The position numbers and the translations under genes were made by a program. A stretch of DNA of 5,398 nt from contig CAMDJY010000116.1 in NCBI GenBank assembly GCA_945901145.1, positions 1 to 5,398 on the forward strand, written 5' to 3'. Origin of the DNA: Legionella genomosp. 1. GTDB taxonomy: Bacteria; Pseudomonadota; Gammaproteobacteria; Legionellales; Legionellaceae. The number at the start of each line of letters is the position of its first letter. Positions within the stretch are counted from its first letter, which is position 1. Below, piece after piece: positions 1 to 4,871 of the stretch. The notes below the pieces were generated by a model. That model searched no databases. It had not been told where the DNA came from and was given only the letters and a program-made list of their open reading frames with translations.

Positions 1-572
1 TCACCAAGCTGAATTGCATATTGCCAAAACTCTTCACGCGCCTCGGTATTTTCTGTTGGCATGAGTTGGATCAGCATGCCTGCGGCACGATTTTCATCAG
101 TTGCCAACCAGATTCGTGTGGAAATTTGCTCTGATTGTGCGAAGTAATGCATGAGATTTTCGGCCATGGAGGTCGAATGTAAGTGAACAATGCTCTGGTG
201 GAGTTGGGTTTGATGATATTGATTAATAAATAGATTCATCGTGCCTTCAAGAAAAGCTTGTGCATAGTCTTCTGTGTCGTGTGCTGCATCAAATTTGGCG
301 TAACCACGAATATTGAGCTGATGGTCGCATTGGACGAGGAGTAAGGGCAGGCGTTTATCGCCATGAAATTGGATACTAATTTCACCCTCAAATTTAATGC
401 TGCCTGATAACAAGACACAAGACATTAAAGCTTCTCCGAGTAAGTATTTTACCATCGGCGGATAGGGGTGTTGATTGAGGATGGCTTGAAAACTTTCTTG
501 TAGGTGAATAATCTCACCTCGAATACTCGCATGTTCAAACATAAAACGTTGGATTGTATCGGTAGATTGCAT
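1..572 (-). CDS. hslO: Hsp33 redox-regulated chaperone, N-terminal part (cut by window edge)
   Basis: Reading the minus strand from the ATG at 572 gives 190 uninterrupted codons up to the left edge, with no stop. The protein matches the N-terminal domain of Hsp33 (HslO), a cytosolic holdase chaperone switched on by oxidation. Family landmarks seen are an N-terminal RFMFEHASIRGE block (residues 9-20), YPPMVKYLLGEAL (37-49), an IKFEGEISIQ strand (59-68), and the diagnostic YFAQSEQ block followed by AAGMLIQLMP (143-172). Hsp33 proteins are usually about 290 residues, so about 100 are missing here, including the C-terminal zinc-binding CxC...CxxC redox switch. Whether that switch is intact cannot be judged. 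The start has no clear Shine-Dalgarno sequence but is the first ATG of the conserved domain. The gene is divergent from pgsA. Assignment is confident. Confidence 0.95.
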   Translation of the reverse strand, partial: MQSTDTIQRFMFEHASIRGEIIHLQESFQAILNQHPYPPMVKYLLGEALMSCVLLSGSIKFEGEISIQFHGDKRLPLLLVQCDHQLNIRGYAKFDAAHDTEDYAQAFLEGTMNLFINQYHQTQLHQSIVHLHSTSMAENLMHYFAQSEQISTRIWLATDENRAAGMLIQLMPTENTEAREEFWQYAIQLG

Positions 573-604
573 CAGGATGATTGTCTAAAAAATAATTATG
601 ATGA

Positions 605-613
605 ATTATAGCA
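605..613 (-). promoter_or_regulatory. Extended -10 promoter of hslO
   Basis: On the minus strand there is a perfect TGCTATAAT, which is an extended -10 element (TGn plus consensus TATAAT). It lies about 33 bp upstream of the hslO ATG, giving a predicted leader of roughly 25 nt. No good -35 hexamer is visible at 16-18 bp, which is typical of extended -10 promoters. I see no sigma-32 style -35/-10 pair here, although hslO is a heat-shock gene in E. coli. The call rests on motif match and position only. Confidence 0.6.
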
Positions 614-635
614 TAAAATTACTAAAAATTGATGC

Positions 636-662
636 GTGACAGCGGGCCCAAGATTGTATAAA
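636..662 (+). promoter_or_regulatory. Candidate sigma-70 promoter for pgsA-hda
   Basis: GTGACA (636-641, 5 of 6 matches to the -35 consensus) is followed after 15 bp by TATAAA (657-662, 5 of 6 to the -10 consensus). The spacer is shorter than the ideal 17 bp, so strength is uncertain. The -10 sits in the loop of the inverted repeat at 643-673. A weaker alternative is TTGTGG (664-669) with TAATTA (687-692) at 17 bp spacing, which would start transcription only about 10 nt before the pgsA start codon. Confidence 0.4.
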
Positions 663-673
663 CTTGTGGCCCG
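643..673. repeat. Interrupted inverted repeat in the hslO/pgsA divergent region
   Basis: The left arm CGGGCC-CAAG (643-652) pairs with the right arm CTTG-T-GGCCCG (663-673). This gives ten base pairs with a single bulged T and a 10-nt centre that contains TATAAA. It stands out as a GC-rich island in a very AT-rich intergenic stretch. It lies between two divergent start sites, so it cannot terminate either neighbouring gene. The likeliest roles are an operator for a dimeric regulator or a DNA cruciform or RNA hairpin; which one is unknown. Confidence 0.6.
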
Positions 674-709
674 GAACTTCTATCATTAATTATTTAATTC
701 TGATACTTC

Positions 710-1270
710 ATGATTCTGAAACAATTACCAAATTTACTGACATTACTGCGATTTTTTTTGATCATGCCGTTTTTATTTTATTTTTATCAAGAAAATTATG
801 CAAATGCATTGTATTTATTTTTAGTCGCAGGGTTCACTGATGCTTTGGATGGTTGGTTAGCGCGTCAATTTCGTTGGCAGAGTACACTTGGTTTATTCCT
901 TGATCCAATTGCTGATAAACTTTTAATTGCTGCGAGTTTTATTTCTCTAGGATTAATTCATCGGTTGCCTTGGTGGCTGATTGAGTTAGTATTCTTTCGC
1001 GATGTAAGCATCTTATTCGGTGTCTATGCTTGGCATAAAGTGATGCAAGGTGGTTTGAATTTTAAACCAACAGTCCTGAGTAAGGTGAATACAGCCATTG
1101 AGCTATTTTTGGTGTCTTACTGTTTGGCAGAGCTTGTTTTTGCTGTGGGTTATCCAGTGGTCAGATGGATGCTAATTGGTACGGTGGCCTTAACGACGAC
1201 TGCCAGTTATGTTCAATATATGTGGACATGGGCAAAAAAAGCTTCCATTAATCCGTTAAACCTCCAATGA
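710..1270 (+). CDS. pgsA: CDP-alcohol phosphatidyltransferase, PgsA-like
   Basis: This 186-residue inner-membrane enzyme belongs to the CDP-alcohol phosphatidyltransferase family. The family signature is complete: D44xxD47G48xxA51R52, eight residues, G61xxxD65xxxD69. The aspartates bind the divalent metal and the CDP-diacylglycerol. The FLDPIADKLL context and the overall length (E. coli PgsA is 182 residues) favour phosphatidylglycerophosphate synthase, which makes phosphatidylglycerophosphate from CDP-diacylglycerol and glycerol-3-phosphate. The motif does not by itself exclude another acceptor alcohol, and many gammaproteobacteria carry a second PgsA-like gene near hda. Hydrophobic segments lie around residues 8-28, 32-43, 70-84, 86-108, 125-148 and 151-170. 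An in-frame stop at 701-703 makes ATG 710 the most upstream ATG start, although no Shine-Dalgarno is apparent. The gene overlaps hda by 4 bp, which implies co-transcription. Confidence 0.88.
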   Translation: MILKQLPNLLTLLRFFLIMPFLFYFYQENYANALYLFLVAGFTDALDGWLARQFRWQSTLGLFLDPIADKLLIAASFISLGLIHRLPWWLIELVFFRDVSILFGVYAWHKVMQGGLNFKPTVLSKVNTAIELFLVSYCLAELVFAVGYPVVRWMLIGTVALTTTASYVQYMWTWAKKASINPLNLQ

Positions 1271-1965
1271 ATCGCCAATTGGCATTAGCTATTCAACTTA
1301 ATGAACAGTCCACTTTTTCTGATTTTTTTTGGGCAGAACCCAATCAATTGTTGAGAATGCATCTTCAGCAAGTTTTCCAGGGATATGGCGAGCGGCTTAT
1401 CTATATCTGGGGAAATTCTGGTGCCGGGAAAAGTCATGTATTACAAGCCTGTGTACATGATGCAGTGAGGAATCAACCGGCAATTTATTTGCCGTTAAAA
1501 ACTTTAAAAGAATGGGGGCCTGAGGCAATCGAGGGTCTGGATCATAGTCAAGCGCTTTTGTGTATTGATGATGTGGATTGTATTGCTACTGATCGATATT
1601 GGGAAGAAGCGTTGTTTCATCTCTACAATCGCATACGAGATGAAGGTAAGGCCGTGTTAATGCTCTCGGGGCTATGTCCGCCACGACAATTACCTTTGCA
1701 ATTGGCTGATTTGCGCTCTCGGTTGTGTGGTTCGTTTGTGAGTCAACTCCATGAATTATCTGATGATGCCAAGATTGATGCATTATGCCTACAAGCCCAA
1801 AAACGCGGCTTAGAACTATCGCGAAGTGTGAGTCAATTTTTAGTGACTCGTTGTGCACGTAATATGCATGATCTTCATGTTCTATTAAATCGTTTAGACG
1901 ACGCATCCTGGATGGCCCAACGCAAGCTCACTATCCCATTTGTTAAATCGATTTTAAAGATTTAG
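1267..1965 (+). CDS. hda: Hda, DnaA regulatory inactivator (AAA+ protein)
   Basis: The product is a 232-residue protein of the DnaA/Hda AAA+ family. Hda joins DNA-loaded beta clamp and stimulates ATP hydrolysis on DnaA, preventing re-initiation of chromosome replication. Visible elements are an N-terminal clamp-binding motif QLALAI (residues 4-9), followed by the FSDFFWAEPNQ segment typical of Hda; Walker A GNSGAGKS (49-56); Walker B LLCIDDVD (97-104); the arginine-finger segment LRSRL (149-153, likely Arg152); and a sensor-2 segment RNMHDL (198-203). There is no C-terminal DnaA-type DNA-binding domain, and the length matches Hda (about 230), so this is not DnaA. The start overlaps the pgsA stop as ATGA, has no Shine-Dalgarno, and is probably reached by translational coupling. 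The 3' end faces trxA. Confidence 0.93.
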   Translation: MNRQLALAIQLNEQSTFSDFFWAEPNQLLRMHLQQVFQGYGERLIYIWGNSGAGKSHVLQACVHDAVRNQPAIYLPLKTLKEWGPEAIEGLDHSQALLCIDDVDCIATDRYWEEALFHLYNRIRDEGKAVLMLSGLCPPRQLPLQLADLRSRLCGSFVSQLHELSDDAKIDALCLQAQKRGLELSRSVSQFLVTRCARNMHDLHVLLNRLDDASWMAQRKLTIPFVKSILKI

Positions 1966-1979
1966 GGCGCACGCGCCCT
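1964..1979. terminator. Small hairpin between convergent hda and trxA
   Basis: AGGGCG (1964-1969), loop CACG, CGCCCT (1974-1979) forms a perfect 6-bp GC-rich stem overlapping the hda stop codon, in the 22-bp gap between two convergent genes. There is no real T-run on the plus side. On the minus side the stem is followed by a mixed AAATCTTTA stretch. It may act as a weak bidirectional terminator; position supports this more than sequence does. Confidence 0.5.
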
Positions 1980-1987
1980 TGGCGGAA

Positions 1988-2314
1988 TTAGATATGACCG
2001 TCAATAAATGCAACGAGTTGCGATTTTGACAACAGGCCCATTTTAGTCGCCTCTACTTGTCCATTTTTGAATAAAATCAGCGTTGGAATGCTCATCACTC
2101 CATATTTAGATGGCGTTTGTGTATTTTCATCAATATTGATTTTTACAAAAGTAACTTTTTCATGATAATGCAGCGCTGCTTCTTCAAAGACAGGCCCTAA
2201 TGCACGGCATGGCCCGCACCATTCGGCCCAAAAATCAACAATCACGGGTTTTGTTGAATTCAGGACATCGCGTTCAAAGTGTTCATCGCTCACCGCTGTG
2301 ACGTGTGCACTCAT
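1988..2314 (-). CDS. trxA: Thioredoxin 1
   Basis: This is a complete 108-residue thioredoxin (E. coli TrxA has 109 residues), a cytosolic protein disulfide reductant recharged by thioredoxin reductase. The active site is W32-C33-G34-P35-C36. The buried acid is Asp27 (VDFWAEWCGPC), and the cis-proline loop SIPT has Pro77. The LFKNGQ segment (81-86) is family-typical. The ATG at 2314 was chosen because GAGGAG lies 7 nt upstream. A TTG five codons earlier (2329) overlaps that ribosome-binding site and would add residues outside the fold. The gene lies 35 bp downstream of rsmE on the same strand but has its own promoter (2349-2376). Nothing unusual is seen in the protein. Confidence 0.96.
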   Translation of the reverse strand: MSAHVTAVSDEHFERDVLNSTKPVIVDFWAEWCGPCRALGPVFEEAALHYHEKVTFVKINIDENTQTPSKYGVMSIPTLILFKNGQVEATKMGLLSKSQLVAFIDGHI

Positions 2315-2321
2315 AAAAATA

Positions 2322-2327
2322 CTCCTC
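2322..2327 (-). promoter_or_regulatory. Strong Shine-Dalgarno deciding the trxA start
   Basis: On the minus strand GAGGAG is followed by a 7-nt AT-rich spacer and then ATG at 2314. It is the best ribosome-binding site in the window. It excludes the TTG at 2329 as the start, because that codon overlaps the Shine-Dalgarno itself. Confidence 0.8.
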
Positions 2328-2348
2328 AAATGTAGTTAAATAGAATTC

Positions 2349-2376
2349 ATTATAGATCACCTGCAACAGCTTGCAA
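2349..2376 (-). promoter_or_regulatory. trxA promoter overlapping the end of rsmE
   Basis: On the minus strand TTGCAA (2376-2371, 4 of 6 to the -35 consensus), a 16-bp spacer and a perfect TATAAT (2354-2349) form a good sigma-70 promoter. The -10 overlaps the rsmE stop codon. Transcription would start near 2342, about 28 nt before the trxA ATG. It implies that trxA can be expressed independently of rsmE and probably more strongly. Confidence 0.7.
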
Positions 2377-3078
2377 CACACTTAAAGCGACGATTGATGC
2401 AGTTTCCGCTCTGAGCGTCCGTGGGCCAAGTGATATCGGCTTAAAGTCTAAAGCTTTGGCTTGTTCCATTTCATCTTGATGAAATCCTCCTTCTGGGCCA
2501 ATTAACAGGGTGATAGCAGGTGTTGGGGTGATGCTGTCACGGATATTTTCTGTTGCATAAGGATCTAGAATCCATCTGTCTGTGGTGATGGGGGTTTGAA
2601 AATACTCAGGGAGTGTACAAGGTTTGGCAATACTCGGAATATAATTGCGTCCTGATTGCTCACATGCACTGATTGCAATTGCTTGCCATTGATTGTGTTT
2701 TTTTTGTAGGCGCTCAAGGTCGTGTTTTATGGCACTGTGCTGGGTTAGGACCGGTGAAATATGGGTGACGCCGAGTTCAACCGCCTTCTGAATAACCCAT
2801 TCCATGCGATCGCCTTTGATGATGCCCTGAACAAGATGAATGGCGCAAGGTGATTCTCGGTTGACTGGATTGACCGTTTGAATTTCTACAGAAACGTGTT
2901 TTTTGTGAATATGTGTAATTCGGGCAGAAAATTCTTGATTATCACCACAAAAAAGCGTTAATTGCTCACCGGGTTGCATCCGTAGCACAACAGCAACGTG
3001 TTGACTGGCGGTGGCAGAAAGTTCAATGGATTGTCCACAAGTATAAGTTCCAGGTTGATAAATACGCACAGTTCTCAT
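2350..3078 (-). CDS. rsmE: 16S rRNA (uracil1498-N3)-methyltransferase
   Basis: The 242-residue product (E. coli RsmE has 243) is a SPOUT-class methyltransferase that uses S-adenosylmethionine to make m3U1498 in 16S rRNA of the 30S subunit. The N-terminal PUA-like part (about 1-70) contains the QHVAVVLRMQPGEQLTLF block. The SPOUT domain (about 75-242) shows GIIKGDRMEWVIQKAVELGV (85-104), SACEQSGR (137-144), the cofactor-knot loops IGPEGGF (193-199) and LGPRTLRAETA (217-227). All motifs are intact. The ATG at 3078 gives the standard N-terminus; only a weak GGGAA lies 9 nt upstream. The gene is divergent from fumC and upstream of trxA. Confidence 0.95.
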   Translation of the reverse strand: MRTVRIYQPGTYTCGQSIELSATASQHVAVVLRMQPGEQLTLFCGDNQEFSARITHIHKKHVSVEIQTVNPVNRESPCAIHLVQGIIKGDRMEWVIQKAVELGVTHISPVLTQHSAIKHDLERLQKKHNQWQAIAISACEQSGRNYIPSIAKPCTLPEYFQTPITTDRWILDPYATENIRDSITPTPAITLLIGPEGGFHQDEMEQAKALDFKPISLGPRTLRAETASIVALSVLQAVAGDL

Positions 3079-3091
3079 GTTGAATGGTTCC

Positions 3092-3111
3092 CATCAATTC
3101 TAAAATTGATG
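3092..3111. repeat. Perfect 8-bp inverted repeat between rsmE and fumC
   Basis: CATCAATT, four bases CTAA, then AATTGATG form a perfect palindrome with 8-bp arms. It lies in the 70-bp divergent region and would cover the predicted start and 5' leader of rsmE mRNA. The symmetry and position suggest an operator for a dimeric regulator acting on rsmE, fumC or both; a leader RNA hairpin is the alternative. It is too AT-rich for a terminator. Confidence 0.55.
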
Positions 3112-3112
3112 T

Positions 3113-3142
3113 ATTCTATCCAACTATTTAACCTTGAGTAAA
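3113..3142 (-). promoter_or_regulatory. Candidate rsmE promoter
   Basis: On the minus strand TTTACT (3142-3137, 4 of 6), an 18-bp spacer and TAGAAT (3118-3113, 5 of 6) precede a predicted start at about 3106, inside the inverted repeat at 3092-3111. No equally good pair was found for fumC on the plus strand; TTGATG at 3106-3111 is a possible -35, but lacks a convincing -10. Confidence 0.4.
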
Positions 3143-3148
3143 TTTAAG

Positions 3149-4546
3149 ATGAATAAAACACGTATAGAAACAGATAGTATGGGGGAAATTGCGGTTCCTG
3201 CTGATAAATATTGGGGGGCGCAAACCGAGCGTTCATTACATCATTTTCATATCGGTAATGACTTGATGCCAATTGAAGTTGTGCATGCTTTGGGTTTATT
3301 AAAAAAAGCTGCCGCAATCACTAATGGAGAATTGTTAAAGTTGTCTCTTGATAAAGTCGCGTTGATTGTCAAAGCTTCTGATGAAGTTGTGGCGGGTAGA
3401 TTAGACGATCATTTTCCGCTTTTTGTTTGGCAGACAGGCAGTGGCACGCAATCGAATATGAATGTCAATGAGGTGATTGCAAATCGTGCGATTGAAATGG
3501 CTGGTGGCGTGATGGGAAGTAAATCTCCAATTCATCCAAATGATGATGTGAATTGTTCACAATCTTCAAATGATACGTTCCCAACGGCGATGCATTTAGC
3601 TGCTGCTTGTGCTTTAGCGCAAAAATTATTGCCTGCAGTGCGGGCATTACGTGATGCATTAGCAGAAAAAATGGATGAGTTTAGTTCGATTATTAAAATC
3701 GGACGCACGCATTTACAAGATGCGGTTCCATTGACTTTAGGCCAAGAATTTTCGGCCTATGTTGCGCAATTAGATGCCTGCATCGTGCGCATCGAGGCGG
3801 TGATGTTGGAGTTATATCCTCTGGCATTGGGTGGAACAGCTGTTGGCACTGGGTTAAATACACATCCTGAGTTTGCAGAAAGAGCAGCAGCACAGTTAGC
3901 CCAATTGACAGGCCTGCCTTTTGTTTCAGCCCCAAATAAATTTGAAGCCTTGGCATCCCATGAGCCTTTAGTCATGACTCACAGTGTCTTAAAAACACTA
4001 GCTTGTGCCTTAACGAAAATCGCTAACGACGTTCGCTGGTTAGGTTCTGGACCTCGATGTGGGATTGGCGAATTGATTTTACCGGAAAATGAGCCTGGTT
4101 CATCGATCATGCCTGGTAAAGTTAATCCAACTCAGGCTGAGGCCATGACCATGGTCTGTGCACAAGTGATTGGCAATGATACAACAGTCGCTATTGCAGG
4201 TAGTCAGGGCAATTTTGAGTTAAACGTCTATAAGCCTGTGATTATTTTTAATGTATTGCATTCTTTGAATATTTTGGCGGACTCTTGTCGTTCTTTTAAA
4301 GCATTTTGTATCGATGGTTTACAAGCAAATCGACCCGTCATTGACTATTATTTGAATCATTCTTTGATGTTAGTGACTGCACTGAATCAACATATTGGTT
4401 ATGACAAGGCAGCAAAAATTGCCAAAACCGCGCATCATGAGCATCTGTCATTAAAAGAAGCTGCCGTGAACCTTGGATTTTTAACTGCCGAGCAATTTGA
4501 TGCGTATGTGAGGCCAGAAGATATGCTGGCGCCTAAAGAAAATTGA
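3149..4546 (+). CDS. fumC: Fumarate hydratase class II
   Basis: This 465-residue protein belongs to the fumarase/aspartase superfamily. It is the oxygen-stable, iron-independent class II fumarase that interconverts fumarate and L-malate in the TCA cycle as a cytosolic homotetramer. With the ATG at 3149, the active-site residues fall at the numbers known from E. coli FumC (467 residues): Thr100 in TGSGTQSN, Ser139-Ser140-Asn141, Thr187-His188 in [10 protein letters not shown], Ser318 in the [11 protein letters not shown] signature loop (317-327), Lys324 and Asn326. This agreement supports that ATG over the TTG at 3134, which would add five residues. The N-terminus [26 protein letters not shown] is class II-typical. 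Aspartase and argininosuccinate lyase share the signature but fit less well. The gene stands alone and is followed directly by a tRNA promoter. Confidence 0.97.
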   Translation: MNKTRIETDSMGEIAVPADKYWGAQTERSLHHFHIGNDLMPIEVVHALGLLKKAAAITNGELLKLSLDKVALIVKASDEVVAGRLDDHFPLFVWQTGSGTQSNMNVNEVIANRAIEMAGGVMGSKSPIHPNDDVNCSQSSNDTFPTAMHLAAACALAQKLLPAVRALRDALAEKMDEFSSIIKIGRTHLQDAVPLTLGQEFSAYVAQLDACIVRIEAVMLELYPLALGGTAVGTGLNTHPEFAERAAAQLAQLTGLPFVSAPNKFEALASHEPLVMTHSVLKTLACALTKIANDVRWLGSGPRCGIGELILPENEPGSSIMPGKVNPTQAEAMTMVCAQVIGNDTTVAIAGSQGNFELNVYKPVIIFNVLHSLNILADSCRSFKAFCIDGLQANRPVIDYYLNHSLMLVTALNQHIGYDKAAKIAKTAHHEHLSLKEAAVNLGFLTAEQFDAYVRPEDMLAPKEN

Positions 4547-4575
4547 TTGACAACAGAGGGGTATTTTCGTTAACT
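4547..4575 (+). promoter_or_regulatory. Candidate tRNA-Leu promoter
   Basis: A perfect TTGACA (4547-4552) begins at the base after the fumC stop codon. At 17 bp comes a poor -10, TTAACT (4570-4575); shifted by one base, TAACTT is equally poor. The next bases, TACCCCTC, are GC-rich just where a discriminator would lie, a feature of stringently controlled stable-RNA promoters. The predicted start at about 4582 would leave a very short leader before the tRNA at 4586. Confidence 0.5.
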
Positions 4576-4583
4576 TACCCCTC
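4556..4583. terminator. Hairpin between fumC and tRNA-Leu
   Basis: GAGGGGTA (4556-4563) and TACCCCTC (4576-4583) form a perfect 8-bp stem with a 12-nt loop, directly after fumC and 2 nt before the tRNA. There is no T-run downstream, so an intrinsic terminator is doubtful. The element overlaps the candidate tRNA promoter spacer, -10 and discriminator, and may instead be regulatory. Symmetry is certain; function is not. Confidence 0.4.
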
Positions 4584-4585
4584 AT

Positions 4586-4672
4586 GCCGAGGTGGTGGAA
4601 TTGGTAGACACGCTAGCTTCAGGTGCTAGTGGGGGCAACCCCGTGGAGGTTCGAGTCCTCTTCTCGGTACCA
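4586..4672 (+). tRNA. tRNA-Leu, anticodon CAG
   Basis: This 87-nt tRNA has an encoded CCA end. The acceptor GCCGAGG pairs with TCTCGGT (G1-U72 and G7-U66 wobbles), with A73. The D-arm has the GGTAGAC core. The anticodon stem CTAGC/GCTAG is perfect, and the loop TTCAGGT places CAG at 4620-4622, reading CUG. A long variable arm with a GGGG-CAA-CCCC stem marks a class II (leucine) tRNA. The T-arm GGAGG-TTCGAGT-CCTCT is complete, with a G49-U65 closing pair. Downstream lies an integrase in the same direction, so the 3' half is the probable attachment site of the element to the right, and the gene appears to have been kept intact by that integration. Confidence 0.97.
4648..4672 (+). other. Presumed attachment site (attL core) in the tRNA 3' end
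   Basis: P4-type integrases usually recombine within the T-loop and acceptor segment of a tRNA gene, and the integrase then lies just downstream, as here. The exact core cannot be set, because the second copy (attR) would lie beyond the right edge. The interval covers the T-arm to the CCA end and is an inference from context. Confidence 0.5.
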
Positions 4673-4675
4673 TTG

Positions 4676-4697
4676 TGCGAGCTTTAAACAGTTCGCA
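4676..4697 (+). terminator. Weak hairpin after tRNA-Leu
   Basis: TGCGA (4676-4680) and TCGCA (4693-4697) can form a 5-bp stem with a 12-nt loop, followed by ATTGTTTGT. It lies where a tRNA terminator would be expected, but the stem is short and the T-run is broken. Confidence 0.25.
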
Positions 4698-4702
4698 ATT
4701 GT

Positions 4703-4733
4703 TTGTAAATATGCGTAACTGATTGATTATTAT
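4703..4733 (+). promoter_or_regulatory. Weak candidate promoter for the integrase
   Basis: TTGTAA (4703-4708, 4 of 6) and TATTAT (4728-4733, 5 of 6) are separated by 19 bp, which is longer than ideal. A start near 4740 would give a leader of about 130 nt containing the repeats at 4808-4839. No better pair was found between the tRNA and the integrase. Confidence 0.25.
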
Positions 4734-4807
4734 TGAAATAACACTGACTTTCTCTTCTCAAATCTTTCTCAACTATTCGTTATTTTTCGTAAGTAACCGC
4801 AGGTACT

Positions 4808-4839
4808 TTGGGTAAGATCTTGGGTAAGATTTTCTTACC
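4808..4839. repeat. Tandem 11-bp direct repeats plus an inverted copy upstream of the integrase
   Basis: TTGGGTAAGAT occurs at 4808-4818 and again at 4820-4830, a 12-bp period. A third, inverted partial copy TCTTACC (4833-4839) pairs with GGTAAGA of the second repeat across three T residues. The array lies between the tRNA attachment site and the integrase start. In tRNA-targeting elements this is where arm-type integrase sites and integrase autoregulation sites occur, so that is the favoured reading; it is inferred, not shown. Confidence 0.7.
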
Positions 4840-4859
4840 ATCCAAAGTTGCCGTTAGTT

Positions 4860-4863
4860 GAGG
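4860..4863 (+). promoter_or_regulatory. Shine-Dalgarno deciding the integrase start
   Basis: GAGG lies 8 nt before the ATG at 4872. The reading frame is open back to a stop at 4794-4796, so longer starts are formally possible. This site and the fit of the N-terminus to the family favour ATG 4872. Confidence 0.65.
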
Positions 4864-4871
4864 TAACAGTC

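Noticed and set aside
236..418. Minus-strand open frame of 60 codons
   Set aside because: It lies inside hslO in another frame of the same strand; the Hsp33 frame explains the region.
643..673. Palindrome as an intrinsic terminator
   Set aside because: It lies between two divergent gene starts, so no gene ends into it, and no T-run follows on either side.
1586..1906. Minus-strand open frame of 106 codons
   Set aside because: It is antisense to hda, has no recognisable domain, and hda is fully conserved across this stretch.
2315..2329. Longer trxA from TTG at 2329
   Set aside because: The TTG overlaps the GAGGAG Shine-Dalgarno that serves the ATG at 2314, and the extension is outside the thioredoxin fold.
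3134..3148. Longer fumC from TTG at 3134
   Set aside because: Starting at ATG 3149 places all active-site residues at their E. coli FumC numbers, and a TTG start has no better ribosome-binding site.
3465..3975. Three minus-strand open frames of 64-87 codons
   Set aside because: All are antisense to the most conserved part of fumC and mutually overlapping, with no family features.
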